The notes under the pieces are model-generated. The model searched no databases. It was not told where the DNA came from and saw nothing but the letters and a program-made list of their open reading frames with translations. Shown here piece after piece: positions 10,684 through 20,013 of a stretch of 64,000 nt of DNA. Positions within the stretch are counted from its first letter, which is position 1. The number at the start of each line of letters is the position of its first letter. This stretch comes from Chondrosia reniformis (Eukaryota; Porifera; Demospongiae; Chondrillida; Chondrillidae), in NCBI GenBank assembly GCA_947172415.1, contig OX359195.1, positions 558,001 to 622,000 of the forward strand. The letters are read 5' to 3'. The translations under genes were made by a program, and so were the position numbers.

Positions 10684-11210
10684 TTTGATGAGTCAAACTT
10701 CATTGTCTTATGTAGCTCCTCCTCATTGTACATAAAGCATGAATAATCTAATACACCATGATGAAATCATTATATGACAGGGATGTATAGGAATTAAATT
10801 TTATGTTTGGAGTAAATTGTAATCTGACTCAATCAGACAAACAGACTTATGCACACGTATTACATATATACGTACATGTACATCAAATCTGCCGTGGTTA
10901 TTAAATTAATTGAATATTAAAAAAAAGACTGGCTCTATCTTGAATAATAATAAGATGTACCGTATAATAGGTGTGAATAAGTAATTAGTCAACTTTACAT
11001 TCTGTAAGCAGTTTATTATACATAAGTGTAATGATCTCGAGTAATGTCTCCAATGTCACGTTTACTGGTAGCCGAATATACATTCTATGATATGTTATAC
11101 AGTGCTCTGACATAAACAATATATTTAATATTTAACTTGACTGTAGCTATCTTAAGGGTCAGAACATTTGCACTGTGTAGTACTTGATTGTGAGACGAAT
11201 GTAACAACCA
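10684..11210. other. AT-rich spacer, no feature seen
   Basis: No supported exon, repeat or RNA gene. The unit B equivalent is 37888-38410. Confidence 0.6.
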
Positions 11211-12650
11211 GTAATTTTGCAACACTGGCCATCCCTACTTTTTTAAATGTCTTTATATATGATCTAATAGACTTATAGACTAGCAGGATTACAGGAGCAT
11301 TTATAAAGGCCTGTCTTTAGATCTTACTCTGATTGATATCAATGTGTCTCTTGAGGTACAAAAGGCAGACAATACTTTCCATCCTACTGTTACTTTACAA
11401 ACAAAAGCCTTAACGGAGAACCTTGTTACTCATAACATACAAATGCTCAAGTGTTTACTGTATTGGATCAACCTTTTAACTGCAGTTTACAAAGTTCTAG
11501 TATAGAAAAGTATGAGTATTATTGAGGAAACAAAAACTTTACTATTTCTCTTGCAAACGTACCGCATCCTACGGCCCTGGGCTCAGTCATCATAAGGAGG
11601 GAAAAACATGAAGAAGCAATTGCTAGTGCTGGGTGTACATGTACATGTTCAGTGGAATGACTAAATTTGACTAAGACTACAACAACCATAAAATATGCAA
11701 CTAGTATTGTTAAAAGAAAATTTGCCAATGTTATTGTCTTCTTTTATCAAATTGATACTATTTTATCTGTAGACATTGAGTATATTTACTTGTTAATTAG
11801 CATGCAGTATATTTATTTATTAATTAGCATGCAGTATATTTACTTGTTACCTAGCATCATATATCATATATATGACTCATATAATCAATCTTTTTCACAC
11901 CAGGTAAGATGGTTTGTCTACCTTTGAGGCACCACAGCTCATCCCCTGGATAGATCTCCATGCAGCTAGTCTGGTGTATTATACAGTATATTGAGTGATT
12001 ATAGAAGAATATCAGCAAAAGCTGTGGTACTATAATGCCGATCCAGGTGTGAAATTTAAGTTATACTTACACATCACTTCTGTGTTTGGGTGCACCATCC
12101 CTACATCATGCATATATCCATGGTGTTCCCCAACACAGAAGTGATCGATGTGTATATGGATAAGTCACTTAAATTTCAGTATGCTATTTTTGTATAGTTA
12201 CTGTATTTCTCAGGATCACTGGCTTCTTTCGATACTTTTTCCAGATGTGCTATTCATTGTTGCAACACTGGCCATCCCTACTTCTAATTTCCATTTTTTT
12301 TAAATGTCTTTATTTATATATACACCTATGATCATCTAACAGACTTATAAACTAGCAGATTATATGAGCATTTATAAAGGTCTGTCTTTAGATCTTACAG
12401 TGATTGATATCGATATATGTTTCTTGGAGGTGCAAAAGGCAGAATGATTTGACAATACTTTCCCTCCTACTGTCACCTACTCAAAACATGCAAATATACT
12501 CAAGTGTTTACTGTATTATAACTTCTGAATCAATCTATATTACTATAGTTTACAAAGTTCAAAGTACCTATGAGTATGATTGGCCAGTTTCATTCCTTCC
12601 TATGACAAAAAAGTTTCTATTTCTCTTGCAAACCCCCTGTTCATGCCGGT
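11211..12650. repeat. diverged local duplication (11211-11580 and 12262-12650)
   Basis: Both segments begin TTGCAACACTGGCCATCCCTA and share the order: GAGCATTTATAAAGG, GTCTTTAGATCTTAC, a tract like AAAAGGCAGA..CAATACTTTCC, AAGTGTTTACTGTATT and TTTCTCTTGCAAAC. The second segment ends in exon 12634-12722 of the proline-rich gene; the first ends in a similar frame (residues ALAIASSCFSLLMMTEP, 11575-11635, minus strand) that may be a duplicated terminal exon. Present in B at about 38400-38760 and 39440-39800. Confidence 0.65.
12051..12179. mobile_element. degenerate inverted-repeat hairpin element, unit A
   Basis: Imperfect inverted repeat: GAAATTTAAGT..CACTTCTGTGTTTGGGTGCACCA on the left, and TGGTGTTCCCCAACACAGAAGTG..ACTTAAATTTC on the right. 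The core words match the perfect hairpin at 15338-15713, so both belong to one family. The B copy is at 39230-39358. Confidence 0.7.
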
Positions 12651-13397
12651 AGTGTTAGGGGCAGTCATAAGTGCAGAAGCAGCTGATTGAAGCGTCTCTA
12701 CAGCTGGATCATTACGAAGACACTGATATATACAACAGAGTGTTAGCATCATCCACACTCAGTACACTATCCATTTGTTGACGCTGTCCTGCACTTATGA
12801 CTTTTCCTCGCTCCAGATCAAAACGTATAGCTTTTGCATCACAGTATTTGATATGGCTGTTCTTGCTCTGGTCCAAGAAGTCTATTACTTCTGGAGGAGT
12901 TCTCTCCCTAGCTGGTCTTCTCTGAGGAGGGATCTGTTCTATATACAGTGTATATTACAAATATACTAGTACATCGTATGCATACTCATATGCAAAATTT
13001 GTTAGACCATAAAATGAACATTTTCTGTATCTATTGGACTCAGTTATATAAAAGAAAGTGACTTACGTGGAGGATTGGGCTGGTTTGGTGGATTGGGCTG
13101 GTTTGGTGGATTGGGCTGGTTTGGTGGATTCAGCGGAATGTCTAGCGTTAGGAGAAAATAATTAAGACTAAATTTTGAGAATACAACCATATAAATTTAG
13201 GCAAATTAAAAAGCTCTTACGCTCAGAGGACCTGATCAACCTGAAGTCATGATTGTGAATGTGATGAATTAAAATGGAAGCATGGAAGAGACTTACTGCC
13301 AAATCATTATTATAATAACCTTTTCTCTGTATAGAATGTATTGTCGATTGGAAGTATGTCAGTGGACTGGCTACCCAGTGGATATGGGGATGAAGAT
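12634..13397 (-). CDS. proline-rich exon cluster, paralogous to the tail of the DUF4476-like gene, unit A
   Basis: Predicted minus-strand exons 13320-13397 (SSSPYPLGSQSTDILP), 13221-13240 (LIRSSE), 13067-13141 (three NPPNQP repeats), 12766-12938 (IPPQRRPARERTPPEVIDFL; KAIRFDLERGKVISAG) and 12634-12722 (CLRNDPAVETLQSAA) have GT-AG borders and continuous phases. The intron between the last two would be only 43 nt. A further exon at 11922-11955 is possible. I do not recognise the domain. The NPPNQP exon is homologous to sequence joined directly onto the DUF4476-gene proline-rich exon in unit B, so these exons may be an old copy of that gene's 3' part. Neither a start nor a secure stop is identified; it could be a pseudogene. 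Confidence 0.45.
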
Positions 13398-13635
13398 CTG
13401 TAGTTTCTTTAACATTAATTTGTACTTATACAGCAGTGTATTCAGCTTAATCTATATTTCATAAAAAGATTGATTATCTTCAGGCAACTAATTGACCACC
13501 AGTGGTTCATCCACTGAGATACAATTACCTCAACAATGTTCCATTCATGCTTTCCTCTTATACTAAATATTAGACTAAGTCTCTATTCCAACACTAATTA
13601 GTGATCTTTGTTAGATCAAGCTGATAAAATTTAAT

Positions 13636-14809
13636 CTAAGACTCATTTCCAGTGGGAGGGGACGTGTTAACCATTTGGTCGCTGGCCACCATCAGCCACA
13701 GGAAAGAATTTACCAAATATTTAGCGAGTCTACAGCCTACACTTGACTCATAATGGTATTCATAGCTATGGTCTTATGACTCTGCTGCATACCAAGGCCA
13801 CCTTACGGAACACTAACGTATACACTAACATTTGCAATGTGGTATTACTTATCTTTGGGATGGTACATCCTTCGACTTTTGAGCATTTAAAAACGCAGTT
13901 GGTTTTTGGTCCTTTGTCAAACGTTTCAACCCTGGGGGTCTTCCTCAGTGACTGATGGTTGAGTGGAAGAATTGCCTCTATTTATAGAGGATTTCCCGCC
14001 ATTTCCACTTCCTGTCATGTGACCCTCAGCAGGATGAGAAAAACAGGAAGTATGAATATTAAATCGTCTCCAGGCTTGATGTAACACAATGCCTTGATCT
14101 AAATTCATTCTCACCTGTCTCTTCTGGATCCTGATGGCTTCTTTGACCCTTCTCCTTTGCCAGTGGGTTTCCCTGTCTGTAATCTTGGCCTTGTCCCAAG
14201 CAATTGAGTGGCCAGTCTTGAGGGAGTGTACAGCTATACCGTTGTTCACATCCCCCATCCTGACTGCTCGCTTGTATTCTGCCAATCCCACTTTCAAGGT
14301 CCTTCCAGTTTCACCAATGTAGACTGCAGAACACTCAGAGCAAGGAATTAGGTAAACTACACCCTTGATATCCATAGGTGGTTGTGGCTGTTTTGAGTTG
14401 GATAAAACGGTTCTCAGTGATCTCTGTTTGGAGAAAATGGTTTGGATACCCATTTTCTTACAGCTTCTTACTGGTATTACTTGTATTTGTGATCTACCAT
14501 TTCCGTACATACTGACCTACGAATTCACTCTTGAGAAGGTCTGCTTCTGGTCTACAATTTCGGTCTACTAGTGTGTCAAACAGAGTTTGAACTGTTCTCG
14601 GCTTGTCTCCGGTATCGTTGCCTCTTCGAAGCCATTGCTTAAGCATGTCTTTCATACGATCTTTTGGTCTATTCCAGTTGTCAGAAATGTTATCCAACGT
14701 ATTAATGTGAAATCCAAGTTCTATACCGATCTCTTCCCATTTGCCGGGTACTTGATCGATAATGCATCTTTGAAGGATGGCCAGGTGATTGTTTTGGTTC
14801 AGTTCAGTC
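13636..14809 (-). CDS. Death-domain protein, two 3' exons, unit A
   Basis: Exon 14517-14809 encodes a Death-fold domain: motifs AILQRCIIDQVP, KWEEIGIELGF, INTLDNI, MLKQWLRRG and TVQTLFDTLV give the usual W..IG..LG / L..I / ML..WL / L...L spacing of the six-helix Death domain, which mediates homotypic assembly in apoptotic and innate-immune signalling. It ends in phase 1 at GTCAGT. A phase-compatible terminal exon 13636-13736 adds 32 residues (CRLAKYLVNSFLWL..) and a stop. The intron holds a Penelope-like remnant inserted 9 bases from the donor. The 5' exons are not identified; the acceptor at 14810 lies 1.8 kb downstream of the MTAN/PNP-fold stop codon, so they are probably separate genes. 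Confidence 0.7.
13791..14508 (-). mobile_element. truncated Penelope-like retroelement, GIY-YIG endonuclease end, unit A
   Basis: About 718 bp present here but missing from the paralogous intron at 19980-20015, where TCTGCTGCAT continues almost directly into ACTGACC; this defines both ends. The minus-strand frame 13926-14510 encodes the C-terminal GIY-YIG part of a Penelope-like element: GVVYLIPCSECSAVYIGETG, NGIAVHSLKTGHSI, HWQRRRVKEAIRI. Reverse transcriptase is absent. After YIGETGRTL the usual Arg and His of the family (RxxEH) are Gly and Tyr here (GLAEYKRA), so it is probably catalytically dead. It sits in a Death-domain-gene intron. Confidence 0.85.
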
Positions 14810-15336
14810 CTGTAGTATAGGATCAGGAGCTTTAATTCGCAAAAGAAGTGAACAAATTTTTAAATTACATAGACTAATTATACATATGCATACAAGTACG
14901 GTATGATCTATTATCAGACCTTTAGGGGTCCAAGTTTGGGATCTAGTCAGTCGTAAAAAGAAAATTATAATCTAACTCACTCCATTCAGGCAGCTAAGAA
15001 TTTCCTCCTTTTACGATCAGCCGTTGAATGATAAATCACACGGGTGAGTGTATCGATGTGCTAGCAGAAATTATCGATTTTCATATTGCATGTAGATTAT
15101 CGGTTGCTTGATACCAATTCGCCCTTTTACTTAAAAATTCCGCTCACGGGTATGGAAAATGAAAAACATGCCGCAGGTTCCATAGCATGAAGCTTAAATT
15201 TTAACTTTCTAAACCACATTGTACGTAGGTTAATTTCAAAAGATACATGTCATTGTAATTTTAATTTGGAAGGGTATAAAATTGGAAAACTAGTACTAGT
15301 TTTTTTCAGTTCAAAAGGAGTGTCATGCTTGCAATA
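14810..15336. other. intergenic spacer, no feature seen
   Basis: AT-rich sequence between the Death-exon acceptor and the copy-A-specific segment. No exon or repeat supported. B equivalent: 41965-42486. Confidence 0.55.
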
Positions 15337-16277
15337 AAAGTAAATAAAAAACATTTACAAAAATGATGTTAGAAGTAGAAATGGCAGTGTTCACTAATAC
15401 ATCTGCAAAAAGTATCGAAACAAGACACTGATTATATGATAAGGCTAATCATACAGAAGTTGCATATATACTGAAATTTAAGTAACTTAACCATACACTT
15501 CTGTGTTTGGGCGCACTAACCTTAAGTAGGAATGGTGCGCCCAAACACAGAAGTGTATGGTTAAGTTACTTAAATTTCAGTATATATGCAACTTCTGTAT
15601 GATTAGCCTTATCATATAATCAGTGTCTTGTTTCGATACTTTTTGCAGATGTATTAGTGAACACTGCCATTTCTACTTCTAACATCATTTTTGTAAATGT
15701 TTTTTATTTACTTGTATTCCCCCTTTTTTCCTCTTAATATTACTTGTTTTAAATTAATTTGAAAGTTTTCTTGGCGAAGATCTCAAAATAACGTCTTAGA
15801 CAAGAGAAATATGCCGAAAACCATGATCTCTTAATTAAAAAATGGCGCCCGAGAAGACCACAATTTTCGCTCTTCACAATTAACATGCTTATTGTAGAGC
15901 GCATTCAGATTTAGGGCTGTCTATTCCCTAGTTCCGAAATATTTATGACGATTTATAACTAGTACGTGCCCGCACAAGTTTGCATATTAGCGCTAGTCTA
16001 TTCAATATAAGAAGAAGAAGAAGAAGAAGAAGAAGAAAAAATGAATTTTGGAAGTGGGTCTATTCCTAGTTAGCCGCTTTTTGAACGCTATAGAGCGTGT
16101 AGAGCGTCGAACATGTTTTGGCATTTAGGAAAGCGTGCATTAATCGCTGCAAATAACCGAATATAACCGAAAATCGCTTCGTTGGCGATTTTTGAGGTGT
16201 TGATTGCTAATACATTGGATAGGGCGGCCATTTTATTTCCGGCCATTCCTACTTAGAGAGTACTACCGTACTCTCTG
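15337..16277. other. 941-bp segment present only in unit A
   Basis: Unit B (42481-42500) joins GCAATA directly to ATATAATATT, so the entire segment is missing there with about one base of junction ambiguity and no target duplication. It contains the perfect hairpin 15338-15713, an (AAG)n tract at 16010-16038, a short hairpin at about 16170-16195 (AAAATCGC / GCGATTTT) and a terminal AGAGAGTACTACCGTACTCTCT palindrome at 16255-16276. It may be a composite insertion or a deletion in B. Confidence 0.85.
15338..15713. repeat. perfect inverted repeat, 2 x 179 bp arms with 18-bp loop
   Basis: I compared arm 15338-15516 base by base with the reverse complement of 15535-15713 and found no mismatch. 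The arms end in GGGCGCAC / GTGCGCCC. Core words (CACTTCTGTGTTTGGG, CTTAAATTTCAG) recur in degenerate inverted repeats at 12051-12179 and a fragment at about 9895-9940, so it is the youngest member of a local MITE-like family. The perfect arms imply very recent formation or active homogenisation. Confidence 0.92.
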
Positions 16278-16560
16278 ATATAATATTATTTGAACCTGAG
16301 ATTTGGTTCTGTGGCCCATCATCATCTAGCAGATGGTGGTTCTTACCTAACATTCAGAGCATGGTGTATTATAATGGGTTAATAGCAAATGCATTAATCC
16401 AATTCCAAAATTCAAAATTCCCCAGCATGCCCCCTTCACCACAAGAACAAAATTAAATGAATCATTATTATAAACAAACTACAGTTACTAACTCTAACAA
16501 AGGTTTAGATACACTACAAACTATTCTGTGTTATAAACTATATAGTTTCAAGTTCTAATC

Positions 16561-16566
16561 TTTATT
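16561..16566 (-). promoter_or_regulatory. poly(A) signal, MTAN/PNP-fold gene
   Basis: AATAAA on the minus strand, 16-21 bases beyond the stop codon at 16582-16584. It overlaps the expected position for a compact 3' UTR. Confidence 0.55.
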
Positions 16567-16581
16567 ATAACATGTTGTGGT

Positions 16582-17432
16582 TCACATATATATGGCTATG
16601 GCTCTGCACACAAGAGCTGTGGACTGCAGTGTTGCTATCTCTTGTCGCTTTTCATCATCTACAGGTCCAGTTTGCTCACCAAGGAACAAGGTAGATTGAG
16701 GTGTATTCTTGTCAGAATCAGCATGGTCTGATACTCCCTTTACAATCAGGAAATCTTTCTTAGCGAATCTTCCTGGCAGATCAAGTTTATCTTTTTGATG
16801 TAAATTGTGTGCTATGCCCCACCCTTCCATTTCAATGCCAACCAGTTCCCTGTCTCCACGAAGGTCTTTCGCGACTTTTTCATTCTTGATTACCAGTGTT
16901 CCAGACAGAATACAGTCAGCCCTTTTAACCTTTATAACCGGACTGTTGTCCTTTTCCTCACACTTCAACACCCATTCCATCCAATCGCTACTCATTTCAC
17001 GTGCAACTTCATTGGCAATAAATTTATCCTTCTCAAGTTTTCCTCCACTAATATCTACCAGTGTGTTAGAAATGAGTACATAGCCACGCCAGATTTCATC
17101 TGAAGAACATCCGCAACATCCAACACAGAATATCATCTTAAGAGGCCAATCCTTCATTTTAGCTTCTTTCAATATCTTTTCAACTGCGTCATCTGCACCC
17201 TTACCCCCATAATGGTTGATGCACTTCATATGAATGCCTTGAACGTCGCCTATCTCAATCAAATCATAATCAAAGCTGCTTCTCGGGTTTTCTCTGTAAT
17301 CCTCAGTAAATTTTGTCTTCTCTTTCAAAGTGGGCTCCTTATGATAGCTGTAATCTTTTTCATCTTTTTCTTTAAAAAAGTGCCTCACGGTCTTAAATTC
17401 CGTATCATTTGCAGTCAAAAGGACAAATTTTA
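16582..17432 (-). CDS. nucleoside phosphorylase / MTAN-fold protein, unit A (5' exon missing)
   Basis: Terminal exon from an acceptor at 17433-17434 (TATATAG) to a TGA at 16582. No ATG opens the fold: the first residues KFVLLTANDTEF are read from the splice site, so upstream exon(s) must exist but I could not place them. About 283 residues cover the PNP_UDP fold: strand VLLTAN, glycine loop IFCVGCCGCSSDE, ribose-binding motif VGIEMEGWGIAH and catalytic-Asp motif VKGVSDHAD, equivalent to the EMEG and SD(L/H)A motifs of methylthioadenosine/SAH nucleosidases and purine nucleoside phosphorylases. It probably cleaves or binds a purine nucleoside; in several animals and fungi this fold is attached to immune receptors (established knowledge). 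About 35 residues differ from the B copy, far more than neighbouring genes. Confidence 0.8.
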
Positions 17433-18807
17433 CTATATAAGTATATAAATATGTATATATACATAATTATATAACAATATAGGCATGTGTTAGATCATAC
17501 GGACACTATATATACTAGAAGATGGATCAAGCGACAGACTAAAATACATATACAACATCAATTATATGTCATAGTTTGCTTCTAAAATAAGCAAGAAACC
17601 AACTTCTTATACATTTAGCAAACTTGATGGAAACATAATGTGCTAGCAAAAAATATCTCCAAATTAAAATGACTAAATGCTCTGGGGGACCTCTTCGGGA
17701 CCCTGCCAGTGTCTTTATTATACTAATCCTTTTTGAATGTCAAACAGTGATCACCTCCCAGTCAACCATAAGTATAAGAAATCATAATTAAAAGAACCAT
17801 AGATAGCTTGTTGTTCTACCAAGCAACCTATTGGCATGCACGGAATGCACCCAGACAAACTGTCCTACAATCATACTGGCTTAGCACAATGTACTAATAA
17901 CTAATAAGCCTGCCCAAGCAGTGGGAAGATGGCCACATCATAAACTGTTAAGTTTAAGCATCTATAAAGCCACCCATATAATAACTGATACATAACTACA
18001 GCGAACCCATAATGAAGAAAATGTGAATGATAGTCCTGGTAATTAGGTTAATTAGCATGATCTAGGTAAGACAGTATGCAAATCAAGGTCTCAGTGCAAG
18101 AACATTTCATTTGAATATATGCTATGTACGTACCTTATGTACTGTGTATATTATATAGGTAGGTATGGGTAGCTATAATTTCAATATTGTAACAGAGACT
18201 AACTCCCAAGGCTCACTATCATGCTATCCATACATGTATAGGCATTTTGATCAAAGACTCAACTGGTCTCAAAATTGAATGTAGGGGACAGTAAATGTTT
18301 TGAATGTTAAAATTCATAGTGAATAGAGTATAGCTAAATGAATATCTGAATTGTAGTTTCTTTTTTGTTTTTGCACAGGAAGTTACATGAAATTAAAGCA
18401 TCTAGGTATGAAAAATATTTATCTTATTATATCTGTTAGTGTAGCTATAATACCTACCTCATGATCATGAGTATAATTATCCCCCTTGAACAAAAAGGCT
18501 GGGTAAATACATACACCCAGCACCTTAACCCCATAAAAAATGGGAATTGCTATATATCTAATCATATTAATTAATGGGAATTGCTATCTAATCATATTCA
18601 TTAAGTAGCACTAAAGTGTATTCATTAGGTGAGTACAGCTTGAAGGCAGTCCTACCTTCACAGGGGTTCAATGTTTTGTAAACAATTATTACAGAAACAG
18701 TATTCGATGTATAATTCAAATATCACAACTGGCAAAGAGCTGTTGACTAATTCTAATTATATTTGAAGAGATGTTCAATACCTTTAATAGGGGTGGTGGG
18801 GTTCCTG
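17433..18807. other. intergenic region upstream of MTAN/PNP-fold exon
   Basis: AT-rich, with TATATA runs at 17440-17470. It should contain the missing 5' exon(s) of the nucleosidase-like gene but no candidate had both a start codon and a compatible phase. B equivalent: 43642-45026. Confidence 0.5.
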
Positions 18808-19041
18808 TCAGTGTTTTCTCTAGAAGACTCCAGTTGAACAGTTGCGGTTCCTTTGCATGATACATAAAAACAAAGATACATACAATGAAATAGCAAGAAT
18901 TTCTAAATTTTGCAGACTATAGTATATTATGTATTCAGTTAGCAACTGAATATATTTTTTAGGGTTAAGATATGGGCACAAGGGCGTTATGACATATAAA
19001 ATGTTGAGCCCGAGGGTGAGTGCATCGTAACATCCTCGTGC
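18808..19041. other. 234-bp segment absent from unit B, with inverted-repeat element
   Basis: Unit B joins GGTTCCTG directly to CCATGTCTTAACC. In A the segment contains most of an inverted repeat spanning 18963-19054, whose arms are GGTTAAGATATGGGCACAAGG and CCTCGTGCCCATGTCTTAACC. The B breakpoint lies within the right arm, so B lost the element together with left flank. Confidence 0.75.
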
Positions 19042-19054
19042 CCATGTCTTAACC
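18963..19054. mobile_element. short inverted-repeat (MITE-like) element
   Basis: Arms of about 27-30 bp with a few mismatches flank an AT-rich centre. No target duplication is obvious. Only the right arm end remains in unit B (45027-45039). Confidence 0.6.
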
Positions 19055-19169
19055 AATATAGCGGCGTTGCTGTAATAATACACTGTTCAACTCAATTAAA
19101 CTGTTATAAAATACTTTGCGTTTTGACTATTGGCGGGAAAGTCTACATCCACTGCTCCAGATCAACATA

Positions 19170-19232
19170 ATGGAGATGGATACCAAAGCTCTGAGAAACG
19201 ATTGGTTCCCAGACGCATGGAACAGAGTACAG
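19170..19232 (+). CDS. possible plus-strand start exon, 21 codons
   Basis: ATG at 19170 opens MEMDTKALRNDWFPDAWNRV and then Gln, followed by a GTTGATT donor-like site; read through, the frame stops six codons later. It is conserved in B (45155-45217). No downstream exon was identified. Composition looks coding, but support is limited to sequence conservation between two recent duplicates. Confidence 0.25.
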
Positions 19233-20013
19233 GTTGATTATACATCCAACTAGGTGTTTATACCTTTGGGCTTCCTTAAATACGTCAGACTCAGTTATAT
19301 TAAAGAAACTGACTTACCTGGAGGATATGGCTGGTTTGGTGGATTTGGCAGAATTAAGAGAAAAATATTTTTTGAGACAACAACCAGATATATTTAAGCA
19401 ACTTAAAAAGCTCTTGTACTCAGAGAACATCTGATCACCTTGGAAGCATGGAAGATACTTACTTCCAAATCATTATTATACTAAATTAAATGTTAAAAAC
19501 CATTTCTCTGTATAGAATGTACTGTCAATTTGAAATATGTCAGTGGACTGGCTACCCAGTGGATATGGGGATGATCATGAAGATCAGCTGAAGATGATCA
19601 ATTTTTTAATAAAATATAGATTATTTAAAGTTAAGGAGACTACACTGCTGTATATATAAGTACAAGTGTCAAATTAATGTTAAAGAAACTACACATACTG
19701 CAACCAATTGACCAACAGTGGTCCATCCACTGAGACAATTACCTCAACAATGTTCCATTCAAGCTTTCCCTTAACACTAAATATTAGACTATAAGTCTGT
19801 ATTCCAACGCTAATTAGTGACCTTTGTCAGATCAAGTAGCTGATAAATCTAAGACTCATTTCTAGTGGGAAGGGAAGTTTTAACCATTTGGTTGCTGGCC
19901 ACCATCAGCCACAGGAAAGAATTTACCAAATATTTAGCGACAGTCTACAGCCTACACTTGACTCATAATAGTATTCATAGCTATGGTCTTGTGACTCTGC
20001 TGCATATACTGAC

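Noticed and set aside
11519..11728. 69-residue hydrophobic minus-strand protein
   Set aside because: Only its middle part resembles a duplicated exon; the rest crosses likely splice sites and has no support.
17416..17418. Start codon of the MTAN/PNP-fold gene at MTAN(D)
   Set aside because: The codon is TTG; the frame continues upstream to a splice acceptor and the fold needs the preceding KFVLL strand, so the true start is in an unseen exon.
18820..19083. 87-residue minus-strand protein
   Set aside because: It runs across an inverted-repeat element and is removed in unit B.
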